Source: Streptomyces fulvoviolaceus
Lineage (GTDB): Bacteria > Actinomycetota > Actinomycetes > Streptomycetales > Streptomycetaceae
Direction of reading: 5' to 3'
NCBI RefSeq assembly: GCF_000718165.1
Contig: NZ_JOEY01000053.1
Coordinates: 1-64,000 of the forward strand
Length of the DNA: 64,000 nucleotides
The notes beneath the pieces were generated by a model. That model was not told the DNA's origin. It did not search any database and saw only the letters and a list, made by a program, of their open reading frames with translations. The translations under genes and the position numbers were made by a program. Every line of letters starts with the position of its first letter. Position 1 is the stretch's first letter. This document shows, one piece after another, positions 55,931-64,000 of this stretch.

Positions 55931-57006
55931 CCGTCCTCGAAAAGACAGCGACCAAGACAGCCACCAAGGCGGCGACCGTCGAATTCCGGGGCCTGCGGCG
56001 GGAGTTCGGCCCGACCGTGGCCCTCGACGGCCTCGACCTGACCGTCCGGCCGGGTGAACTCCTCGCCCTGCTCGGCCCGTCCGGCTGCGGGAAGACGACC
56101 GCGCTACGCATGCTCGCCGGCTTCGAACACCCAGACTCCGGCGAGGTGCTGGTCGACGGCGAGGACGTCACCCGGGTCCCGGCACACCGACGCGACGCCG
56201 GGATGGTCTTCCAGTCGTACAGCCTCTTCCCGCATCTCGACGCGGTCGACAACGTGGCCTTCGGGCTGCGGATGCGGAAGGTCCGTACGGCCGAACGGCG
56301 GGCCCGCGCCGTCGAGTTGCTGGAGCTGGTCGGCCTCGCCGACAAGGGCGGGCGGTTCCCGCACCAGCTCTCCGGCGGCCAGCAGCAGCGTGTCGCCCTG
56401 GCCCGTGCCCTCGCCCTCCGCCCGCGCGTGCTGCTCCTGGACGAGCCCTTGTCGGCACTCGACGCCAAGGTGCGGCTCACCCTCCGCGAGGAGATCCGAC
56501 GGCTCCAGCAGGAGCTCGGCATCACGACCCTGTTCGTGACCCACGACCAGGAGGAGGCCCTGTCCATGGCGGACCGGGTCGCCGTGATGCACGCCGGGCG
56601 GCTCGAACAGTGCGCCGCCCCGGCCGAGTTGTACGGCCGTCCCGCCACCGCCTTCGTCGCCGAGTTCGTCGGGACGATGAGCCGGATTCCGGGGCGGCTG
56701 TCCGGAGACGGGGTCGACGTGCTCGGACAGCGGCTGCCGGTCGACGGTCAGGTGCCGTCGGTGACCGAGGTGGACGTGCTGGTGCGGCCGGAGGCGGTGG
56801 GCGTACGCGCCGACGACGCCGGTGACGCGCGTGTGGTCGCCACGTCCTTCCTGGGCGCGGCCGTCCGCGTCACCGTCCGGCTCGCCGACGGCACCGAGGT
56901 GAAGGCCGACCTGCCCGCGCACGAGGCCACCGGGCTCGGCGCCGGTGCCGCGGTGAGCGTGTCACTGCCGGAGCGGCCGGTGCTGGTGGCGGAACGTACC
57001 CGTTGA
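55927..57006 (+). CDS. ABC importer ATPase
   Basis: 359 residues. Walker A GPSGCGKTTALRML, Q-loop VFQSYSLFPHL, signature LSGGQQQRVALARAL, Walker B LLLDEPLSALDA, H-loop FVTHDQEEALSM; C-terminal TOBE-like regulatory domain (VLVRPEAVGVRADDAGD). PotA/FbpC/PhnT class. Energises the two permeases. Followed directly by the HAD-EEP gene. Confidence 0.92.
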   Translation: MTVLEKTATKTATKAATVEFRGLRREFGPTVALDGLDLTVRPGELLALLGPSGCGKTTALRMLAGFEHPDSGEVLVDGEDVTRVPAHRRDAGMVFQSYSLFPHLDAVDNVAFGLRMRKVRTAERRARAVELLELVGLADKGGRFPHQLSGGQQQRVALARALALRPRVLLLDEPLSALDAKVRLTLREEIRRLQQELGITTLFVTHDQEEALSMADRVAVMHAGRLEQCAAPAELYGRPATAFVAEFVGTMSRIPGRLSGDGVDVLGQRLPVDGQVPSVTEVDVLVRPEAVGVRADDAGDARVVATSFLGAAVRVTVRLADGTEVKADLPAHEATGLGAGAAVSVSLPERPVLVAERTR

Positions 57007-57029
57007 ACCCTTTCATGGAAGAGAGAACC

Positions 57030-58484
57030 GTGACTCAACTCCCGCTGCAAGCCGTCCTGTTCGACATGGACGGCACGCTCGTCGACACCGAGCGGCTGTG
57101 GTGGGAGGCGGTGGAGCGGGTCGCAGGGCGGACCCTGACCGAGGCGGACCAGCCGGAGGTGCTCGGCCGCCCGGTCGAGTACACCGCCGCCTGGCTGTCC
57201 GCGGCCACGGGCACCCCGTCCGCCGAACTCGGCGACGCGCTCCACCGGGAGTTCGCCGACCGCGTCCGCACCGGCGTCGTGCCCCGCCCCGGCGCACTGG
57301 ACCTCCTCGACGCCCTGGCCCGCGAGGGCGTCCCCACGGCCCTGGTGACCGCGTCCCCCCGGGCGGTCGCCGACACCGTGCTCGAAGTACTCGGCGCGAG
57401 CCGCTTCGCCGTCTCCGTCACCGCCGACGACACCTCACGCACCAAGCCGGCCCCCGACCCCTACCTCGCCGCCTGCCGTGCGCTCGGCGTCGCCCCGGCG
57501 GCCTGCGTGGCCGTCGAGGACACGGAGACCGGTGTCGCGTCCGCCGAGGCGGCGGGCTGCACGGTGCTGGCGGTGCCCTCGCTCGCCCCGATCGAGGCGG
57601 CGCCCGGCCGGACCGTCGAGGCCAGCCTGGAGGACGTCTCCGTCCCGAGCCTGCGCTCCCTGCTGCCGTACCGGCTCCGCGTCATGACCTGGAACCTCTG
57701 GTACGGCGGCACCAAGGTCCACGACCACCGGGCCAAGCAGCTCAAGGTCATCACGGAGACCGACGTGGACGTGGTCGGCCTGCAGGAGACGTACGGCACC
57801 GCGGCCGAGGAACTCGCCCACGCCCTCGGCTGGCACCACCACCGGGCAGGCGAGAACCTCGGCATCATCAGCCGCCACCCGATCACGGCCCCCCTCGGCG
57901 ACCCGGACGTCGGCTTCTACGGGGCGGCGGGCGTCCGGCTCCGGGTCGCCGAGGGCGCCGAGGTGGACGTATGGACGCTCCACCTGGACTACAAGCCGTA
58001 CGGGCCGTACGAGGCAGCCTTCGACGGGCTGGAGGCCGACGACCTGATCGCCCACGAGGAGGTGCGGCTCGCCCAGATGCGGGACGCCCTGCGCCGGATC
58101 GACGACACCGTGCCGGTCGTCCTGGTGGGCGACTTCAACAGCCCCTCCCACCTGGACTGGCCGGACGTCGAGTGGCCGGTGACGAAGGCGGCCGAGCACG
58201 CGGGCCTGCGCGACTCCTACCGTGACGTCCGTCCCGACCCTGCGCAGGACCCCGGCCACACCTGGTCCCCGGTGCACACCGAGCACGAGGACGGCAGCGG
58301 CCGGCCGGAGCCGCAGGACCGGATCGACTTCGTTCTCCACCGGGGCCTGTGCGTGCTCGACTCCCGGACCCACGTCAGCGGCAGCCCCCGGACCTGGCCG
58401 GACGTGGAGGACAACGACTGGCCGTCCGACCACGCGGCAGTGATCACCACATTTTTGCTGGGCAGCGGGGCCGGGCCTGTCTAG
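57030..58484 (+). CDS. Fusion of a HAD phosphatase and an endonuclease/exonuclease/phosphatase (EEP) domain
   Basis: 484 residues from GTG 57030 (GGAAGAGAG upstream; ATG 57015 and TTG 57003 are alternatives). Residues about 1-215: HAD-IA hydrolase with LQAVLFDMDGTLVDTE (nucleophile Asp), LVTASPRAVADTV, KPAPDPYLAACRAL and VEDTETGVASAEAAGC. Residues about 225-484: EEP domain with VMTWNLWYGGTKVHDH, GLQETYG, VLVGDFNSPSHLDW and WPSDHAAV (catalytic His). The two would first cleave a phosphodiester and then remove the phosphate. No signal peptide, so action is inside the cell on whatever the ABC system imports. I have not seen this fusion widely described. Confidence 0.85.
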   Translation: MTQLPLQAVLFDMDGTLVDTERLWWEAVERVAGRTLTEADQPEVLGRPVEYTAAWLSAATGTPSAELGDALHREFADRVRTGVVPRPGALDLLDALAREGVPTALVTASPRAVADTVLEVLGASRFAVSVTADDTSRTKPAPDPYLAACRALGVAPAACVAVEDTETGVASAEAAGCTVLAVPSLAPIEAAPGRTVEASLEDVSVPSLRSLLPYRLRVMTWNLWYGGTKVHDHRAKQLKVITETDVDVVGLQETYGTAAEELAHALGWHHHRAGENLGIISRHPITAPLGDPDVGFYGAAGVRLRVAEGAEVDVWTLHLDYKPYGPYEAAFDGLEADDLIAHEEVRLAQMRDALRRIDDTVPVVLVGDFNSPSHLDWPDVEWPVTKAAEHAGLRDSYRDVRPDPAQDPGHTWSPVHTEHEDGSGRPEPQDRIDFVLHRGLCVLDSRTHVSGSPRTWPDVEDNDWPSDHAAVITTFLLGSGAGPV

Positions 58485-58494
58485 CATCGGTGTC

Positions 58495-59679
58495 ATGACC
58501 CGACGACATTGATCCACCACCGGCTCCGACGTCCGTCGACTGACCGCCACGCTCTACGCGTACGCGTTCCTCGACGAGTTCGTGCTGCTCTACCCGGTGT
58601 ACGCGCTGCTGTTCGCGGACACCGGGCTGTCCGTACGGCAGATCTCGTCCCTGTTCATCCTGTGGTCGCTGACCGGCGTCCTGCTGGAGATTCCCTCCGG
58701 CGCCTGGGCCGACGCCGTCTCGCGCCGGTTGCTGCTGTGGCTGGGCCCGCTCCTCGGCGCGGTCGGCTTCGCGCTGTGGGTGATCTTCCCGTCGTACTGG
58801 GCCTTCGCCGCCGGCTTCGTCCTGTGGGGTGCGCGCGGTGCGCTGGGTTCCGGCGCGCTGGAGGCGCTGGTGTACGAGGAGCTGGAGCTGCTCGGCGCGG
58901 CGGACCGGTACGCCCGTGTCATGGGCCGGGCCCAGGCGGCGGGCCAGGTGGCCGTGATGACGGCGATGGCCCTGGCCGGGCCGGTCCTCGCGGCCGGGGG
59001 CTACCCGGCCGTCGGCGCGGCGAGCGTGCTGGCCTGTCTGCTCTGCGCCGCGGCGGCGACCCGTTTCCCCGAGCACCGGACGCCGGGCGGCGAGGGCGAC
59101 CACTGGGCCGCGACCCTGCGCAGCGGACTCGCCCACGCACGCCACGACCGCTCCGTCCGAGGCGCCCTGCTGCTCGTCCCGGCCGTCGCCGCGGTGTGGG
59201 GCGCGCTCGACGAGTACACGCCCCTGCTGGTCAGGGAGACCGGCGTACCCGACGCGGCCGTCCCCTACCTGCTGGTGCTGATCTGGGCGGGCGTCACGGC
59301 CGGGAGCCTGCTCTCGGGGGCGGCCGAGAGCCTGGGCCGCACAGGATTCGCCGCGCTGCTCGCGGCTTCGGCCCTGCTGCTCGCCGCCGGTGCGATCACC
59401 GGGACCCCGGCCGGCATCGCCCTGATCGCCCTCGCCTTCGGCGGCTTCCAGCTGGCGACCGTCCTGGCCGACGCCCGGCTCCAGCAGCGCATCGAGGACA
59501 CCGGCCGGGCCACCCTGACCTCGGTCGCGGGCCTCGGCACCGAGGCGGTGACCATCGGGGTCTACGGCGCGTACGGCGCCCTCGGACCCGTGCTCGGGCA
59601 CGAGACCGTCTTCGCGCTGTGCGCGGTGCCGTACCTGGTGACGGCGGTTCTGGTGCGGGCACCCAGGAGGCGCCGATGA
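58495..59679 (+). CDS. MFS transporter with an in-frame TGA at codon 6
   Basis: ATG 58495 reads MTRRH then TGA (58510-58512), and the same frame continues RRLTATLYAYAFLDEFVLLY, the natural first helix, for a further 388 residues to 59679. Body: MFS with ALLFADTGLSVRQISSLFIL, SGAWADAVSRRLLLWLGPLL (motif A) and helices to the Arg-rich end. Without readthrough the first usable start is GTG 58582 (VLLYPVYALLF), which would lose about half of helix 1. Either a recent nonsense mutation, an unusual start between 58513 and 58582, or a sequence error. Ten to twelve helices, substrate unknown. Confidence 0.7.
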
Positions 59680-59839
59680 GGCCACGCAACGAATCGCCGC
59701 CGGACGGGCACCACACGCAACGATCAGTTCACCGGCGTGCAACGGCTCCTGCTTGTCCGCCCGAGCCCGCCGCCCGTACCGTCTACATGGCCGTCTGTAT
59801 GGCCCCCACAACCACCCTTCCGCCCGGTGAGGATCACGC

Positions 59840-60628
59840 ATGCGTACCGCCCTGCTCCAGAGCTCCGGCCGCCCCGGCTCCGTCGCCGCGAACCTCAAGG
59901 TTCTCGACGAGGCCGCCGGCCGGGCCGCCGCCGCGGGCGCCGGGCTGCTGGCCGCGCCGGAGATGTTCCTCACCGGGTACGCGATCGGCGACGACATCGG
60001 CCGCCTCGCCGAGCCGGCCGACGGCGACTCGGCGGACGCGATCGCGGAGATCGCGACGCGGCACGGGGTCGTGATCGCCTACGGATACCCCGAACGTGAC
60101 TCCGGCCAGGTCTTCAACTCCGCCCAGCTGATCTCCGCCGACGGCACCCGCCTCGCGAACTACCGCAAGACCCACCTCTTCGGCTGCTTCGAGCGCGACC
60201 ACTTCACACCGGGCGAGCAGCCGGTGGTGCAGGCCGAACTGAACGGCCTCCGCGTCGGGCTCATGATCTGCTACGACGTCGAGTTCCCGGAGAACGTCCG
60301 CGCCCACGCCCTCGCCGGCACCGACCTCCTGATCGTCCCGACCGCGCAGATGCACCCCTTCCAGTTCGTCGCCGAGTCGATGATCCCGGTGCGCGCCTTC
60401 GAGAACCAGATGTACGTCGCGTACGTCAACCGGGTCGGCCAGGAAGGGGAGTTCGACTTCGTCGGCCTCTCCGCGCTGGCCGGTCCCGACGGGGTCGCCC
60501 GCGCCCGGGCCGGCCGCGGCGAGGAGCTGGTGTTCGCCGACGCCGACCCCGTGTCCCTCGCCGCCTCCCGCGAGTCGAACCCGTATCTGCAGGACCGCCG
60601 GCCCGGGCTCTACGGGTCCCTGGTCTGA
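59840..60628 (+). CDS. davA: Carbon-nitrogen hydrolase, 5-aminovaleramidase-like (DavA type)
   Basis: 262 residues of the nitrilase superfamily. Catalytic triad Glu in LAAPEMFLTGYAIGDD, Lys in LANYRKTHLFG, Cys in GLMICYDVEFPEN. The same motifs in the same words (APEMFLTGY, VIAYGYPER, NYRKTHLF, ICYDVEFPEN) occur in Pseudomonas DavA, which hydrolyses 5-aminovaleramide to 5-aminovalerate. A flavin monooxygenase of the DavB type follows after 43 bp. Together they convert an amino acid to its shortened carboxylic acid via the amide. Lysine is the best guess for substrate. Confidence 0.8.
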   Translation: MRTALLQSSGRPGSVAANLKVLDEAAGRAAAAGAGLLAAPEMFLTGYAIGDDIGRLAEPADGDSADAIAEIATRHGVVIAYGYPERDSGQVFNSAQLISADGTRLANYRKTHLFGCFERDHFTPGEQPVVQAELNGLRVGLMICYDVEFPENVRAHALAGTDLLIVPTAQMHPFQFVAESMIPVRAFENQMYVAYVNRVGQEGEFDFVGLSALAGPDGVARARAGRGEELVFADADPVSLAASRESNPYLQDRRPGLYGSLV

Positions 60629-60671
60629 GCAGCCCCCTGAAACTTCGTTTGTCGCAAGGAGTCCGTACCCC

Positions 60672-62369
60672 ATGACGTCCACGGTGCCCAACGCCGTCCA
60701 GCACGCCGACGAGCAGCAGCCGCCGATCACCATGTTCGGGCCGGACTTCCCGTACGCCTACGACGACTTCCTCGCCCACCCGGCGGGGCTCGGCCAGATC
60801 CCGGCGACCGAGCACGGCACCGAGGTCGCGGTCATCGGCGGCGGCCTCTCCGGCATCGTGGCCGCGTACGAGCTGATGAAGATGGGCCTCAAGCCCGTCG
60901 TCTACGAGGCCGACCAGATCGGCGGGCGCCTGCGCACCGTAGGCTTCGACGGCTGCGACCCGTCCCTCACCGCCGAGATGGGCGCGATGCGCTTCCCGCC
61001 GTCCTCCACGGCCCTCCAGCACTACATCGACCTGGTGGGCCTGAAGACACAGGCATTCCCCAACCCCCTTGCGGAGGCAACCCCTTCGACCGTCGTCGAC
61101 CTCAAGGGCGAGTCGCACTACGCCGAGACGATCGACGACCTGCCGCAGGTCTACCGGGACGTCGCCGCCGCCTGGAACAAGTGCCTCGAAGAGGGCGCCG
61201 ACTTCTCCGACATGAACCAGGCGATGCGCGAGCGGGACGTCCCGCGCATCCGGGAGATCTGGGCGAAGCTCGTCGAGAAGCTCGACAACCAGACCTTCTA
61301 CGGCTTCCTCTGCGACTCCGAGGCCTTCAGGTCCTTCCGGCACCGCGAGATCTTCGGCCAGGTCGGCTTCGGCACCGGCGGCTGGGACACCGACTTCCCG
61401 AACTCCATCCTGGAGATCCTGAGGGTCGTCTACACCGAGGCCGACGACCACCACCGCGGCATCGTCGGCGGTTCCCAGCAGCTGCCGCTCAGGCTCTGGG
61501 AGCGCGAGCCGGAGAAGATCGTGCACTGGCCGTACGGCACCTCGCTGGCGAGCCTGCACGTGGGTGGCGAGCCCCGCCCGGCCGTGACCCGGCTGCACCG
61601 CACCGCCGGCAACCAGATCACCGTGACGGACGCGAACGGCGACATCCGTACCTACCAGACGGCGATCTTCACCGCCCAGTCCTGGATGCTGCTCTCCAAG
61701 ATCGCCTGCGACGACTCGCTCTTCCCGATCGACCACTGGACGGCGATCGAGCGGACGCACTACATGGAGTCGTCCAAGCTCTTCGTCCCCGTCGACCGGC
61801 CGTTCTGGCTGGACAAGGACGAGGACACCGGCCGGGACGTCATGTCGATGACCCTCACCGACCGTATGACGCGCGGGACCTACCTCCTCGACGACGGCCC
61901 CGACAAGCCCGCCGTCATCTGCCTCTCCTACACCTGGTGCGACGACAGCCTGAAGTGGCTGCCGCTGTCCGCGAACGAGCGGATGGAGGTCATGCTGAAG
62001 TCGCTCGGCGAGATCTACCCCAAGGTCGACATCAGGAAGCACGTCATCGGCAACCCGGTGACCGTCTCCTGGGAGAACGAGCCCTACTTCATGGGCGCGT
62101 TCAAGGCCAACCTGCCCGGCCACTACCGCTACCAGCGGCGCCTGTTCACCCACTTCATGCAGGACCGGCTGCCCGAGGACAAGCGCGGCATCTTCCTCGC
62201 CGGCGACGACATCTCCTGGACGGCCGGCTGGGCCGAGGGTGCGATCCAGACGGCGCTGAACGCGGTCTGGGGCGTCATGCACCACTTCGGCGGAGAGACG
62301 GACCCGACGAACCCCGGGCCGGGCGACGTGTACGACGAGATCGCTCCGGTCGAACTCCCCGAGGACTAG
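60672..62369 (+). CDS. davB: Flavin monooxygenase of the lysine 2-monooxygenase (DavB) type
   Basis: 565 residues. N-terminal ITMFGPDFPYAYDDFLAHPA, FAD-binding VAVIGGGLSGIVAAYELMKM and YEADQIGGRLRT, EMGAMRFPPSSTAL, then FGQVGFGTGGWDTDFPNSIL, TLTDRMTRGTYLLDDG and FLAGDDISWTAGWAEGAIQT. These closely follow Pseudomonas lysine 2-monooxygenase. Related tryptophan 2-monooxygenases share the fold, so the amino acid is not fully certain. Oxidative decarboxylation yields an amide that the upstream DavA-like amidase can hydrolyse. Confidence 0.82.
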   Translation: MTSTVPNAVQHADEQQPPITMFGPDFPYAYDDFLAHPAGLGQIPATEHGTEVAVIGGGLSGIVAAYELMKMGLKPVVYEADQIGGRLRTVGFDGCDPSLTAEMGAMRFPPSSTALQHYIDLVGLKTQAFPNPLAEATPSTVVDLKGESHYAETIDDLPQVYRDVAAAWNKCLEEGADFSDMNQAMRERDVPRIREIWAKLVEKLDNQTFYGFLCDSEAFRSFRHREIFGQVGFGTGGWDTDFPNSILEILRVVYTEADDHHRGIVGGSQQLPLRLWEREPEKIVHWPYGTSLASLHVGGEPRPAVTRLHRTAGNQITVTDANGDIRTYQTAIFTAQSWMLLSKIACDDSLFPIDHWTAIERTHYMESSKLFVPVDRPFWLDKDEDTGRDVMSMTLTDRMTRGTYLLDDGPDKPAVICLSYTWCDDSLKWLPLSANERMEVMLKSLGEIYPKVDIRKHVIGNPVTVSWENEPYFMGAFKANLPGHYRYQRRLFTHFMQDRLPEDKRGIFLAGDDISWTAGWAEGAIQTALNAVWGVMHHFGGETDPTNPGPGDVYDEIAPVELPED

Positions 62370-62375
62370 AGCTGG

Positions 62376-63062
62376 TCAGTCGGGCAGTGGGGTGAGCATC
62401 ATGCGTCCGGCGAACCCCACCGCCGTGTCCAGCCGTTCCGTGAACTCCGCGGCGACGTCGGGCAGTCCGCGCAGCGCCCACATCGCCCGCGCCGCGGTCC
62501 ACGTGGCGTCCCGGGCGCGCTCCAGACTCCACGAGCCGAGCAGATGGGTGAGCGGGTCGGCGATCTGGAAGAGGTCGGGGCCCGGCATCAGATCTTCGCG
62601 GATGCGCTCCTCCAGCGAGACGAGGAGATCACCCACGCGGTCGAACTCGTCCTCCACGTCGGCGGGTTCGCAGCCGAGCGTACGACAGGTGTCCACGACG
62701 GCGAGCGCGAGATCGTGGCCGATGTGCGCATTGATGCCCGCGAGCGCGAACTGCAGCGGTCGTACGCCGGGATGCCGGCGGAACTGGAACAGGGGCCGCC
62801 AGCAGGCGGGCGGGCGGCGCTCGCGGGACACCGCGTCGACCGCCGCCAGGTAGCGCTCGGCGAACCGCACGTCCAGCGTGATCGCGACCCGCGCGTCGGC
62901 GAACCGCCCGGTGTCGACGCACCGGTCGACCGCCTCGGTGACGGCGAGGTAGACGCGGTTGAAGACCGCGACCCCGTCCCGCTCGGGCAGAGCCGCCTCC
63001 AGGGCGCGCATACGGGAGACGACCGTGTCTACGGGAGTGGTGAACTGTTCCAATTGCGCCAT
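62376..63062 (-). CDS. DUF5995 family protein
   Basis: 228 residues, MAQLEQFTTPVDTVVSRMRA. Contains GVAVFNRVYLAVTEAVDR, RYLAAVDAVSRERRPPACWR, FALAGINAHIGHDLALAVVD (a conserved Asn/His pair that could bind metal), FDRVGDLLVSLEERIREDL. These define DUF5995, common in Streptomyces and of unknown function. It converges with davB, with six bases between the stops. Confidence 0.85.
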   Translation of the reverse strand: MAQLEQFTTPVDTVVSRMRALEAALPERDGVAVFNRVYLAVTEAVDRCVDTGRFADARVAITLDVRFAERYLAAVDAVSRERRPPACWRPLFQFRRHPGVRPLQFALAGINAHIGHDLALAVVDTCRTLGCEPADVEDEFDRVGDLLVSLEERIREDLMPGPDLFQIADPLTHLLGSWSLERARDATWTAARAMWALRGLPDVAAEFTERLDTAVGFAGRMMLTPLPD

Positions 63063-63164
63063 GGGGGCAGGGTCCCAGTCCTAGGCTGGCCGGAGTACCG
63101 GCGGGCCCGACGCTTCCCCAGAACGGGGGAACGGACCCGCCGTTGGGGGAAGGGGACCAGGAGC

Positions 63165-64000
63165 GTGGCAGGCTTACGTGCCCAGCGGCTCGCCGCACGT
63201 CGTGCCGCACACAGGCGCGCCGCCGGTCGGGGCGTCATGGTCGCGGCGGCCTCCGTCGTGGTCGCCGTCGGCACCGCGGCCGGGATGATGTCCGCGCTCG
63301 ACGACCGGGGCGGCTCCGACGAGGCCAGGCCCGAACTTTCCAGCTCGCCGACCCTGGAACCGCTGCCTCCTGTTCCGTCGGCCTCCGTCTCCACGAAGGC
63401 CAGTGCGTCGCCTTCGCCGACTCCCAAGAAGAAGGCGAGCCCCACCCCTTCGCCGACGAGGACCGAGTCGAAGCAGACCACCGCCGTGTCCGCCCGCCTC
63501 TACCGCCATTCCGAGTCCCAGGTGCTCGACTGGGTGCGCGACCACCCCGACGACCCGCGCGCCGACGTCATAGAGTCCCGCATCGCCGACCAGCCGGCCG
63601 CCGTGTGGTTCGCCGACTACACCCCGGCGACCATCACCGCCCGGGTCCGCGCGGTCACTTCGGGCGGCGCCGCGCAGGGTCGGGTCCCGGTGGTCGTGGC
63701 GTACGCGATACCGGGCCGTGACTGCGGTGGCGCCTCGGAGGGCGGCGCTCCCGACCTCGACGCGTACGACGCCTGGATCGACGACTTCGCCACGGGGCTG
63801 GGCTCCGGCGAGGTGGTCGTCGTCCTGGAACCGGACTCGATCGCCCAGGCCGACTGCCTCTCGGAGGGCGAACGGGCCGGCCGCTTCGCCTCGTTGGCCC
63901 GCGCGGGCCGCGTCCTCAAGGCCGCGAACCCCAGGGCCCGGGTCTACTACGACGCCGGCCACTCCGGCTGGAACACCCCCGCCAAGCAGGCCGCGCTCCT
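63165..64000 (+). CDS. Glycoside hydrolase family 6 (cellulase), N-terminal part
   Basis: GTG 63165 after AGGAG-like ACCAGGAGC. Short Arg-rich tail, one hydrophobic segment (MVAAASVVVAVGTAAGMM) that is a signal or anchor, a Ser/Pro/Lys/Thr-rich linker, then GH6: VLDWVRDHPDDPRADVIESR, QPAAVWFADYT, VVVAYAIPGRDCGGASEGG and VVVVLEPDSIAQADC with the catalytic-acid region, RVYYDAGHSGWN. The window ends before the second half of the catalytic domain. It would cut cellulose or a related beta-1,4-glucan outside the cell. No CebR-type TGGGAGCGCTCCCA box was seen upstream. Confidence 0.9.
   Translation, partial: MAGLRAQRLAARRAAHRRAAGRGVMVAAASVVVAVGTAAGMMSALDDRGGSDEARPELSSSPTLEPLPPVPSASVSTKASASPSPTPKKKASPTPSPTRTESKQTTAVSARLYRHSESQVLDWVRDHPDDPRADVIESRIADQPAAVWFADYTPATITARVRAVTSGGAAQGRVPVVVAYAIPGRDCGGASEGGAPDLDAYDAWIDDFATGLGSGEVVVVLEPDSIAQADCLSEGERAGRFASLARAGRVLKAANPRARVYYDAGHSGWNTPAKQAAL

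Noticed and set aside
60672..62369. Assignment as tryptophan 2-monooxygenase (auxin pathway)
   Set aside because: Same superfamily, but the N-terminal and internal motifs follow lysine 2-monooxygenase more closely and the partner is a nitrilase-fold DavA-like amidase, not an IaaH-type amidase. Kept only as an alternative.

Overview
The window looks like chromosomal Streptomyces DNA. Third codon positions are almost all G or C, GTG and TTG starts are common, and the gene families are typical of the genus: MmyB-like regulators, the long type of argininosuccinate synthase, GuaB1, LtrA, DUF5995 and RNase Sa with barstar. No rRNA, tRNA, CRISPR array or replication origin was seen.

Layout. 1-4.1 kb: the end of a BtrH-like protein, a Tat-exported DUF3500 protein, a lipoprotein esterase and a broken lipoprotein. 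4.2-7.9 kb: a dicarboxylate block (LysR regulator, tartrate/D-malate-type dehydrogenase, DctA). 8-20.8 kb: an oxidoreductase district with one SDR, three aldo/keto reductases, two MmyB-like regulators, two NTF2-like paralogues, LtrA, and a TetR/MFS pair. A conserved block around GTGCGACAGGGCCCC recurs at several promoters there. This district also holds unusually many frameshifts and decayed genes (alcohol dehydrogenase, cupin, CMD fragment, MFS, one AKR). 20.9-26 kb: a pectin locus. A membrane-anchored ECF sigma factor whose extracellular part is a beta-helix, pectate-lyase-like domain is transcribed away from a giant secreted CBM13-CE8-GH28 pectinase.

26.2-39.6 kb is an accessory island. 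It starts with lower-GC DNA carrying a TniB/TniQ pair without its transposase. Next is a 1.86-kb composite element with ISAs1-type ends and a perfect 10-bp target duplication. Then come a HigB-like toxin and a fused XRE plus ImmA/IrrE protein, divergent from a complete Type III CBASS operon (CD-NTase, HORMA, TRIP13, Cap4-like nuclease-SAVED). A convergent gene looks like a second, membrane-bound SAVED receptor. I regard the defence module, with its divergent regulator and two candidate second-messenger receptors, and the pectin-sensing sigma factor, as the most interesting systems here.

39.7-64 kb returns to core-like genes: argG with an ARG-box-like operator and probable leaderless start, an MMPL exporter, rpe, a SorC/DeoR regulator, an RNase/barstar pair, a decayed anion permease containing ten perfect 7-bp repeats, guaB1, a GNAT enzyme, an amino-acid permease with an Lrp regulator, and a GntR-controlled ABC importer operon ending in an unusual HAD-EEP phosphatase fusion. 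The window ends with an MFS gene carrying an early in-frame stop, a DavA/DavB-like amide pathway, DUF5995 and the start of a GH6 cellulase.
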